A stretch of DNA of 5,066 nucleotides from Neisseria uirgultaei. GTDB lineage: Bacteria > Pseudomonadota > Gammaproteobacteria > Burkholderiales > Neisseriaceae. The notes below the pieces were generated by a model. It was given only the letters and a program-made list of their open reading frames with translations, had not been told where the DNA came from and did not search any database. Shown piece after piece: positions 1 to 4,441 of the stretch; the stretch's first letter is position 1, and each line of letters begins with the position of its first letter. Both the position numbers and the translations under genes were made by a program. Where the stretch lies: the NCBI RefSeq assembly GCF_962719845.1, contig NZ_CAUIYF010000031.1, positions 1 through 5,066 of the forward strand, in the 5' to 3' direction.

Positions 1-60
1 TTTGTTTTTTGTTTGGAAGGGAAATGGCTGGAAAAAGACCTGCGCTATATCGGGGAATGA
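1..60 (+). CDS. C-terminal end of an upstream gene, unidentified
   Basis: Frame 1 is open from the left edge to a TGA at 58-60 and reads FVFCLEGKWLEKDLRYIGE. Only 19 residues are visible, so the product cannot be named. That it is a real gene end is suggested by the canonical DUS-pair terminator beginning 16 bp after the stop (76-109), the usual arrangement at the end of neisserial transcription units. The short tail has a plausible mix of charged and aromatic residues but no recognisable motif. Alternative: a chance open stretch, since 60 bp without a stop is not significant by itself. Confidence 0.5.
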   Translation, partial: FVFCLEGKWLEKDLRYIGE

Positions 61-75
61 ATCGATGCCAAGGAA

Positions 76-109
76 ATGCCGTCTGAACATGCGTTCAGGC
101 GGCGTTTTG
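76..109 (+). terminator. DUS-pair terminator after the upstream gene
   Basis: A perfect 12-mer DUS, ATGCCGTCTGAA (76-87), is followed after a six-base loop by an imperfect inverted copy, TTCAGGCGGC (94-103), which differs from the perfect complement by one base (G for A) that still allows a G-T pair. A short T-rich stretch, GTTTTG, follows. This is the standard neisserial use of paired uptake sequences as a rho-independent terminator, here serving the gene that ends at 60. Confidence 0.75.
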
Positions 110-128
110 TTGGGGGTATCGGAGCGGA

Positions 129-158
129 ACGTCTGAAAAAGGGTTTCAGGCGGTCTTT
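129..158. repeat. decayed DUS-like inverted repeat
   Basis: ACGTCTGAAA (129-138) and TTTCAGGCGGT (144-154) can form a hairpin through CTGAAA/TTTCAG plus outer bases. Both arms resemble the DUS core GCCGTCTGAA with substitutions (AACGTCTGAA and ACCGCCTGAA). It looks like a second terminator pair that has degenerated, lying between the canonical hairpin at 76 and the variant hairpin at 188. Confidence 0.45.
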
Positions 159-187
159 GGGCGTGTGGCGGCAGTTGAAAACGTGAT

Positions 188-228
188 AAGGCTACCTGAA
201 AAGTTTGGGAGATTTTCAGGTAGCCTTT
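188..228. terminator. strong hairpin made of two variant-dialect DUS copies
   Basis: AAGGCTACCTGAAAA (188-202) and its perfect complement TTTTCAGGTAGCCTT (213-227) form a 15-bp stem with a ten-base loop. Each arm contains AGGCTACCTGAA (189-200 and its complement 215-226), which differs from the common DUS ATGCCGTCTGAA and matches the DUS dialect I recall as typical of Eikenella (AG-eikDUS). Structure and position are those of a terminator, although the T-tract after the stem is short. Because the stem is perfect, it is more likely maintained or recently acquired than decayed. Confidence 0.65.
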
Positions 229-466
229 GGTATTGGGCGCAACAGATGCAGGTACAGATTAGGCGGTGCGCCGTAATCGCACGAATGCCGATTCAACCCA
301 AGCAGACATCAGTATTTGGGAAGCGGGTGTTCGATGGAGCAAAGGTTGTACGAAGGGTGGAAGGATTTGTTCGTAGGATTACGCCACTTGAGGCGGCTAA
401 TCGTACTTACCCGGGTTTCAGGCATTTGGTATGGTCGCGCTTGAAAAAACGTGTTTTAAGGGACAA
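229..466. other. intergenic stretch with no supportable gene
   Basis: The plus strand is open here (part of a reading frame running 165-512), but that frame has no convincing ribosome binding site, crosses two hairpins, ends inside a DUS pair and has an arginine-rich composition typical of a chance frame. The minus strand has stops. I recognise no RNA gene, repeat or transposase remnant. It lies between a foreign-dialect DUS hairpin and a canonical one, so it could be the remains of an imported or deleted gene, but nothing in it proves this. Confidence 0.4.
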
Positions 467-501
467 ATGCCGTCTGAAAATCGGTTTCAGACGGCATTTT
501 T
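467..501 (+). terminator. canonical DUS-pair terminator
   Basis: A perfect DUS ATGCCGTCTGAA (467-478) and its perfect inverted copy TTCAGACGGCAT (486-497) form a 12-bp stem, which the flanking A and T extend, with a seven-base loop. A run of five T (497-501) follows on the plus strand. No intact plus-strand gene lies just before it, so it is either an orphan uptake signal or marks the end of a lost gene in 230-466. Confidence 0.7.
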
Positions 502-558
502 GGTTTGTATGAAACAATTAGGTAAACCGCGCTACGGAATACTTCCCTTGGAAATGGG

Positions 559-586
559 AAAAGGCAGCATTTTTATGCTGCTTTTT
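559..586 (-). terminator. non-DUS hairpin terminator, 3' of the opcB pseudogene
   Basis: GCAGCAT (564-570) pairs with ATGCTGC (575-581) around a TTTT loop; the flanking A-run before and T-run after (582-586) extend the stem, so it could work on either strand. It lies 14 bp beyond the pseudogene stop codon (minus strand, ending at 600) and is best read as that gene's original terminator. Unlike most terminators in the window it contains no uptake sequence. Confidence 0.6.
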
Positions 587-599
587 ATACGCAAGGGAA

Positions 600-1350
600 T
601 TAGAACGTTGCGGCTACACGGAAGCCGTACTCGTTAAACTTTTCGCTGTCTGTTTTGGTTTTGGTAGTATTCGAGACAAATTCGGAAGACTTGCGGATTG
701 CGCGTTGTCGGTAGTATGGGTCAAACTCTACGCCGAGACTGCTGGTCAGTTGTTTGCCCACATTCAGACCGGTGCTGACGAACCGGCCTTTGGAGTTTAG
801 GTTGGCATCTTGGGAGGCAGTTGCTATTTTGTTTTTGTTGCGGAGATAGACAGCCACCCCGCTCATGGCTTCAGAAACCAGCCTTCGCCAAGGTTTTGAC
901 GGATTTTACCATCTGCTTGCTGGGGGAGGCGTTCGCTTTTTGGACAGGCGTAGCCGCAGCACTTTTCTCCCAGATAACGTTTAACTTGGACGCGCTCCAA
1001 ACCGCCACGGAAACGTGTGGATTCGCCGACCGGTTGGGTGTAGGTATAACCGGCATACACGGCAGCTGTTTTGCCTATTGCGCCGTTAGCGATGTGTGCA
1101 TTCCCTCTTTTGTCGTCTGCATCGTTTTGCTTTGGGCGTACTCTGTCTCAAAACGCATACTGTGGCGTTCGTTGAACGGAAGCCGATGGACGGTGTGCGT
1201 TGTTTTTCTTTCAAATTACCGGTAGTGGCTTTGCCTTTAACATAAGCGGCAAAGACTTTGTATTCGCTTTTGCCGTTAGACTCGGGGATATCGGCTACCG
1301 TAACGGCGGACACGGCTGTAAGTGAGAGTACAAGCAGGGGTTTTTTTCAT
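600..1350 (-). pseudogene. opcB: OpcA-family outer-membrane adhesin pseudogene (psi-opcB)
   Basis: OpcA is a ten-stranded neisserial outer-membrane barrel that binds host proteoglycan and vitronectin. Reading the minus strand through its frameshifts gives a protein that parallels OpcA, as I remember that sequence, along its length: a signal peptide (MKKPLLVLSLTAVSA after removing one A), an LKEKQR segment (OpcA LKEKHK), RFETEYAQSK, then YAGYTYTQ (OpcA YTGYTYTQ, codons near 1055-1032), LGEGWFLKP (OpcA LGNGWYINP), LNVGKQL, and a last strand EYGFRVAATF ending in Phe then TAA at 602-600, as expected for BamA-dependent insertion. The coding frame must change at least four times: in the A-run at 1341-1347, near 1170, near 1080 and between about 960 and 860, with in-frame stops in every single frame. 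The whole is 751 bp, slightly shorter than opcA (about 270 codons). The named psi-opcB locus in Neisseria is known from the literature; assignment of this copy to it is inference from similarity and lack of the opcA promoter C-tract. No clear Shine-Dalgarno precedes the ATG at 1350. Confidence 0.8.
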
Positions 1351-1672
1351 GTTTTTATAATGAGGATAAATAAATGGAGAAAGTGTGGGAAATACCCGCA
1401 TTCCAATTAAATCTTTTTTCAAGCAATTAGTTCTTTTGTTTTCAACATTTTCCTTGAGTATGAAATTTTGCCGGATGTGCAGGCGGAATCGGCAGCGGGA
1501 TGTCCTGTACCGGATTGTCGTGGAAACGGGAAAACGGATGTTCCGTGCGGTTTTGCCCGAATGAATGGCTGGTATTGTTTTTATCAATCTGTTTCTTTTT
1601 CTTTGAAATAAAATTCCTAAAATATTAAAAATATGAAATTTAAAATCTATGAAAAAAGATATATCAGTTATT
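1351..1672. other. AT-rich intergenic region between psi-opcB and aroG
   Basis: No supportable gene is seen. The part nearest the pseudogene (1351-1450) should hold that gene's former promoter, but I see no convincing -10/-35 pair. A 34-codon frame at 1460-1564 on the plus strand (starting MKFCRMCRRN) has no ribosome binding site and is not called. From 1575 to 1700 the sequence is strongly AT-rich, and the 13-mer TTTGAAATAAAAT occurs twice (1602-1614 and 1672-1684), upstream of and overlapping the probable aroG promoter. Confidence 0.5.
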
Positions 1673-1700
1673 TTGAAATAAAATAGCTTTGTAGTAATAT
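1673..1700 (+). promoter_or_regulatory. probable sigma-70 promoter of aroG
   Basis: TTGAAA (1673-1678) and TAATAT (1695-1700) are separated by 16 bp, each close to the sigma-70 consensus. Transcription would start near 1707, about 66 bases before the aroG start codon. The A/T-rich tract immediately upstream could act as an UP element. The inverted repeat at 1702-1719 covers the predicted start point. Called by eye from consensus only. Confidence 0.5.
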
Positions 1701-1701
1701 G

Positions 1702-1719
1702 TTGCACTTGTTTGTGCAA
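1702..1719. promoter_or_regulatory. perfect inverted repeat at the aroG transcription start, operator candidate
   Basis: TTGCAC-TTGTTT-GTGCAA is a perfect 6-6-6 palindrome directly downstream of the -10 element, covering the predicted start site of aroG. A dimeric repressor bound here would block initiation; alternatively the transcript would begin with a small hairpin. The spacing is like that of TyrR boxes (TGTAAA-N6-TTTACA), but the half-sites differ, so a specific regulator cannot be named. Confidence 0.4.
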
Positions 1720-1772
1720 GGTAAACGATGTAACCTAAGCCGCGTATAAAAACCCATCAGGAAAGATGCAAG

Positions 1773-2828
1773 ATGACACACCATTACCCCACAGACGATA
1801 TTAAGATTAAAGAAGTTAAAGAACTGCTGCCGCCGATTGCCCATCTTTACGAGTTGCCGATTTCCAAAGAGGCTTCGGGCTTGGTTCACCGCACCCGTCA
1901 GGAAATTTCCGATTTGGTTCACGGCAGGGACAAGCGGCTGTTGGTCATTATCGGGCCGTGTTCGATTCACGATCCGAAAGCGGCGTTGGAATATGCGGAG
2001 CGTTTGTTGAAACTCCGCAAGCGGTATGAAAACGAGCTTTTGATCGTGATGCGCGTTTATTTTGAGAAGCCGAGGACGACGGTGGGTTGGAAAGGTTTGA
2101 TTAATGACCCGCATTTGGACGGTACGTTCGACATCAATTTCGGTTTGCGTCAGGCGCGCAGCCTGTTGTTGTCGCTGAACAATATGGGTATGCCGGCATC
2201 GACCGAGTTTTTGGATATGATTACGCCGCAATATTATGCGGACTTGATTTCTTGGGGGGCAATCGGCGCGCGGACGACCGAAAGCCAAGTTCACCGTGAA
2301 TTGGCAAGCGGTTTGTCCTGCCCCGTCGGTTTTAAAAACGGTACGGACGGCAATTTGAAGATTGCCATCGATGCAATCGGTGCGGCGAGCCATTCGCATC
2401 ATTTCTTGTCTGTAACCAAGGCCGGGCATTCCGCCATTGTCCATACCGGCGGCAATCCCGACTGTCATGTCATTTTGCGCGGCGGAAAAGAGCCGAATTA
2501 TGATGCGGGACACGTCAGCGAGGCGGCGGAACAACTGCGTGCGGCAGGGGTAACCGACAAGCTGATGATCGATTGCAGCCACGCCAACAGCCGCAAGGAT
2601 TACACCCGGCAGATGGAAGTGGCACAAGACATTGCCGCCCAATTGGAACAGGACGGCGGCAATATCATGGGCGTGATGGTGGAAAGCCATTTGGTCGAAG
2701 GCAGGCAGGACAAGCCGGAAGTGTACGGCAAAAGCATTACCGATGCGTGTATCGGTTGGGGCGCGACTGAAGAACTGTTGGCATTGTTGGCAGGTGCGAA
2801 CAAAAAACGTATGGCGCGCGCCGGTTGA
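1773..2828 (+). CDS. aroG: 3-deoxy-D-arabino-heptulosonate 7-phosphate (DAHP) synthase, type I
   Basis: Cytosolic enzyme that condenses phosphoenolpyruvate with erythrose 4-phosphate to DAHP, the first committed step of the shikimate pathway leading to aromatic amino acids and folate. The 351-residue length matches the type I alpha (AroF/G/H) family. An N-terminal extension (residues 1-30) and a TIM barrel carry the family signatures: GPCSIHDP (61-68, metal ligand Cys63), MRVYFEKPRTT (93-103), GARTTESQVHRELASG (165-180), PVGFKNGTDG (184-193), LRGGKEPNYD (235-244), MIDCSHANS (265-273, His270), VMVESHLVEG (301-310, Glu304) and SITDACIGW (321-329, Asp324), so all four metal ligands are present. 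Ser213 in HFLSVTK corresponds to the Ser of E. coli AroG that senses phenylalanine, consistent with the Phe-sensitive behaviour known for the meningococcal enzyme. The start is supported by AGGAAAG (1759-1765) seven bases before ATG. It is transcribed from its own promoter region and ends in a DUS terminator. Confidence 0.97.
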   Translation: MTHHYPTDDIKIKEVKELLPPIAHLYELPISKEASGLVHRTRQEISDLVHGRDKRLLVIIGPCSIHDPKAALEYAERLLKLRKRYENELLIVMRVYFEKPRTTVGWKGLINDPHLDGTFDINFGLRQARSLLLSLNNMGMPASTEFLDMITPQYYADLISWGAIGARTTESQVHRELASGLSCPVGFKNGTDGNLKIAIDAIGAASHSHHFLSVTKAGHSAIVHTGGNPDCHVILRGGKEPNYDAGHVSEAAEQLRAAGVTDKLMIDCSHANSRKDYTRQMEVAQDIAAQLEQDGGNIMGVMVESHLVEGRQDKPEVYGKSITDACIGWGATEELLALLAGANKKRMARAG

Positions 2829-2853
2829 GATTTTTGACGCAGAATGTCATAAA
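2825..2853 (+). promoter_or_regulatory. probable folA promoter overlapping the aroG stop codon
   Basis: TTGAGA (2825-2830), which contains the aroG TGA, and CATAAA (2848-2853) are separated by exactly 17 bp, giving 5/6 and 4/6 matches to the sigma-70 elements. The predicted start, about 2860, falls inside the left DUS arm of the aroG terminator, so RNA made from here would lack most of that arm and could not fold the terminator. It fits the need for folA to be transcribed despite the terminator directly before it. Confidence 0.4.
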
Positions 2854-2884
2854 ATGCCGTCTGAAGCGTTCAGACGGCATTTTT
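2854..2884 (+). terminator. DUS-pair terminator between aroG and folA
   Basis: Perfect DUS ATGCCGTCTGAA (2854-2865), three-base loop GCG, perfect inverted DUS TTCAGACGGCAT (2869-2880), then TTTT. It is 25 bp after the aroG stop, and its last T is only two bases before the folA Shine-Dalgarno sequence (2887). In readthrough transcripts from aroG the hairpin would sit against the folA ribosome binding site. Confidence 0.85.
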
Positions 2885-2895
2885 GTGGAGGAAAT

Positions 2896-3384
2896 ATGCT
2901 CAAAATAACCCTAATTGCGGCGTGTGCGGAAAACCTGTGCATCGGGGCGGGCAACGCTATGCCTTGGCACATCCCCGAAGATTTCGCATTTTTCAAAGCC
3001 TATACCTTGGGCAAACCCGTCATTATGGGGCGGAAAACGTGGGAATCCCTGCCCGTCAAACCCCTGCCTGAAAGAAGAAACATTGTTATTAGCAGGCAGG
3101 CGGATTATTGCGCGGCAGGCGCGGAAACGGCGGCAAGTTTGGAGGCGGCATTGGCATTGTGCGTCGGCGCGGAAGAAGCCGTCATTATGGGCGGCGCGCA
3201 AATATACGGACAAGCGATGCCGTTGGCGACCGATTTGCGGATAACCGAAGTGGATTTGTCTGTGGAAGGAGATGCATTTTTCCCCGAAATAGACCGGACG
3301 CATTGGAAAGAAGCAGAGCGGACGGAACGCCGTGTCAGCAGCAAAGGCGTTGCATATACATTCGTGCATTACCTTAAGGGATAA
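2896..3384 (+). CDS. folA: dihydrofolate reductase
   Basis: Cytosolic NADPH-dependent reduction of dihydrofolate to tetrahydrofolate, needed for thymidylate, purine and methionine synthesis; target of trimethoprim. The 162 residues match the chromosomal bacterial family (E. coli 159). Visible signatures: LIAACAENLCIG (6-17), AMPWHIPEDF (21-30) with the substrate-protonating acid at Asp29 (E. coli Asp27), VIMGRKTWESL (42-52, NADPH and folate contacts), PLPERRNIVIS (57-67), IMGGAQIYGQ (97-106, the Gly-Gly of the cofactor site), ITEVD with Thr117 (E. coli Thr113), and EGDAFFPEI (124-132). The frame is open back into aroG, but the start at 2896 is chosen because GGAGGA (2887-2892) precedes it and it aligns with the family N-terminus. 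Positions equivalent to E. coli Leu28 and Ile94 are Phe30 and Met98, which line the trimethoprim pocket. Transcription is probably from a promoter within the end of aroG. Confidence 0.96.
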   Translation: MLKITLIAACAENLCIGAGNAMPWHIPEDFAFFKAYTLGKPVIMGRKTWESLPVKPLPERRNIVISRQADYCAAGAETAASLEAALALCVGAEEAVIMGGAQIYGQAMPLATDLRITEVDLSVEGDAFFPEIDRTHWKEAERTERRVSSKGVAYTFVHYLKG

Positions 3385-3395
3385 CCGCAAGGCAG

Positions 3396-3429
3396 ATGCC
3401 GTCTGAAGCCGTTTCAGACGGCATTTTTC
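3396..3429. terminator. bidirectional DUS-pair terminator between convergent folA and CYTH gene
   Basis: Perfect DUS ATGCCGTCTGAA (3396-3407) and perfect inverted DUS TTCAGACGGCAT (3413-3424) enclose a five-base loop; TTTTT follows on the plus strand. It starts 11 bp after the folA stop. On the minus strand the right-hand arm forms the last codons and the stop of the CYTH gene (stop at 3416-3414), so one element ends both convergent genes. The minus-strand side has only a weak T-tract. Confidence 0.85.
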
Positions 3430-3890
3430 CAGCTTGAGAACGGATGTTTGCTCAAATAAGCATTGGTAAACATACCGTCGGCAGTGATTTCGCGCCCCAG
3501 CCAGTCCGGACGGTCAAAATCGGCATTCTCGTCGGGCAACTCGATTTCCGCGACGACCAAAGGCGCGTTTTCGCCAAGGAAAACATCGATTTCAAACAGG
3601 CTACCGCCCCATCTGACCGGATATCGCCGTTTTTCCATCTTAAACGGGCACATCGTTTCCATCATCTTTTCCGCATCGGCAAGCGGGATTTCGTATTCAA
3701 ACTCGCTGCGGCTGATTTCCGAAATATAGCCTTTCAGCGTCAGCCACGCCCGTTTTCCGGCAATACGGACACGGACGGTACGTTCTTTCTCGACAGACAG
3801 ATAACCCTGCCTCAACAGCAGCGGCTCATCGGCGTATTGCCGCCAGTTGTCGTTTCCAATCAAAAAACGGCGTTCGATTTCTATCGGCAT
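3414..3890 (-). CDS. CYTH domain / triphosphate tunnel metalloenzyme, probable inorganic triphosphatase
   Basis: Predicted cytosolic metal-dependent enzyme acting on triphosphates, probably inorganic tripolyphosphate; older databases label such proteins class IV adenylate cyclase-like. The single CYTH domain fills all 158 residues. The N-terminal ExExK signature is EIERR (Glu4, Glu6, with Arg8 in the lysine position), followed by LLRQGYL (25-31), VRVR (39-42), LTLKG (50-54), EFEYEIP (63-69), EKRRYPV (86-92), FEIDVF (99-104) and VAEIELP (113-119): alternating acidic and basic strands that line the tunnel. Layout closely follows the short tunnel enzyme of Nitrosomonas europaea, a tripolyphosphatase. 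The ATG at 3890 is chosen over a TTG at 3905 because GGAG lies six bases before it. It starts 11 bp after the hemJ stop and is probably co-transcribed with hemJ. The last residues NAV and stop are encoded by the terminator's uptake sequence. Substrate is inferred from the family. Confidence 0.88.
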   Translation of the reverse strand: MPIEIERRFLIGNDNWRQYADEPLLLRQGYLSVEKERTVRVRIAGKRAWLTLKGYISEISRSEFEYEIPLADAEKMMETMCPFKMEKRRYPVRWGGSLFEIDVFLGENAPLVVAEIELPDENADFDRPDWLGREITADGMFTNAYLSKHPFSSWKNAV

Positions 3891-3901
3891 AAGATGCTCC
3901 G

Positions 3902-4330
3902 TCAAAACGGTTTGAACACGACCAGATACAGCGCGGCAACCATCAGCAGCACGGGGATTTCGTTAAATACGCGGTACCAGCGGTGTGAAAAAGTATTGCT
4001 GTAATCCTGAAAACGGCGCAGCAGCACGCCGCAATACAACTGGTAAGCCAAGAGCATCAACCCCAAACACAGTTTGACGTGAACCCAGCCGTTGCCCCAC
4101 CAGCCGGCGGCAAACGGTATCGCCGCGCCGAACACGACCGCGCCGAAGCCCAACGGTGACATAAAACGGTACAGCCGCACCGCCATACCCGACAGGCGCA
4201 CATACTCGGGATTGCCGCGCGGCGCATCGATCATCGCCATATTGACGAAAATCCTCGGCAGGTAAAACAGCCCTGCAAACCACGAAATGACAAAAAACAA
4301 GTGAAACAGTTTGAACCAAGAAAACATCAT
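3902..4330 (-). CDS. hemJ: protoporphyrinogen IX oxidase HemJ (formerly UPF0093 / CopD-like)
   Basis: Inner-membrane enzyme converting protoporphyrinogen IX to protoporphyrin IX, the penultimate step of haem synthesis, in bacteria lacking HemG or HemY. The 142 residues and four hydrophobic segments (about 5-29, 56-78, 83-105, 119-141) match the family. Signatures: FHLFFVISWFAGLFYLPRIF (9-28) with the conserved His10, an arginine-rich loop ending RLYRFMSP, HVKL with the conserved Lys86, and FNEIPVLLM (122-130) near the C-terminus. Start: ATG at 4330 has AGGG eight bases upstream; ATG at 4327 or GTG at 4339 are alternatives that change the N-terminus by one to three residues. It is the first gene of a minus-strand pair with the CYTH gene and diverges from the 81-residue gene at 4442. 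A TACAAT (complement of 4356-4361) could be its -10 element, but no good -35 is seen. Confidence 0.9.
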   Translation of the reverse strand: MMFSWFKLFHLFFVISWFAGLFYLPRIFVNMAMIDAPRGNPEYVRLSGMAVRLYRFMSPLGFGAVVFGAAIPFAAGWWGNGWVHVKLCLGLMLLAYQLYCGVLLRRFQDYSNTFSHRWYRVFNEIPVLLMVAALYLVVFKPF

Positions 4331-4441
4331 CGCCCACACCCTGCCGAAAAGCGGTATTGTACAGGCAAACCGCTTGGGAAACGTGATAAAATCAGGCGGA
4401 TAAACAAATCGAATAAATCCTTACCGCAAAACGGAGGCAAA
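4331..4441. promoter_or_regulatory. divergent promoter region between hemJ and the 81-residue gene
   Basis: This 111-bp gap must contain promoters for both outward-facing genes. On the minus strand, TACAAT (complement of 4356-4361) is a possible hemJ -10. On the plus strand, GATAAA at 4385-4390 and 4399-4404 are possible -10 elements; TTGGGA (4374-4379) lies 19 bp before the second. All are weak matches and no operator-like repeat is visible. Confidence 0.25.

Noticed and set aside
165..512. 115-codon open frame on the plus strand
   Set aside because: It crosses the hairpins at 188-227 and 467-497, has no convincing ribosome site, is rich in Arg and resembles no family I know.
821..1225. 134-codon plus-strand frame over the opcB pseudogene
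   Set aside because: It is antisense to a recognisable OpcA-like sequence and lacks a ribosome binding site; it is a shadow frame.
1460..1564. 34-codon plus-strand frame beginning MKFCRMCRRN
   Set aside because: The CxxC and basic residues recall YlxR-type proteins superficially, but there is no ribosome site, it is far shorter than that family, and the context does not fit.
1276..1719. 147-codon minus-strand frame starting in the aroG leader
   Set aside because: Its first part is translated AT-rich intergenic DNA and its last 24 codons are the frameshifted start of the opcB pseudogene.
1668..2690. 340-codon minus-strand frame opposite aroG
   Set aside because: It is a GC-skew shadow of a fully conserved DAHP synthase; its His- and Arg-rich sequence matches nothing.
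2743..3384. 213-residue version of dihydrofolate reductase starting inside aroG
   Set aside because: The extra N-terminus would be translated from aroG and the DUS hairpin, while the ATG at 2896 has a strong ribosome site and fits the family start.
3414..3905. 163-residue version of the CYTH protein from a TTG at 3905
   Set aside because: The TTG overlaps the hemJ stop and has no ribosome site; the ATG at 3890 is preceded by GGAG at ideal spacing.
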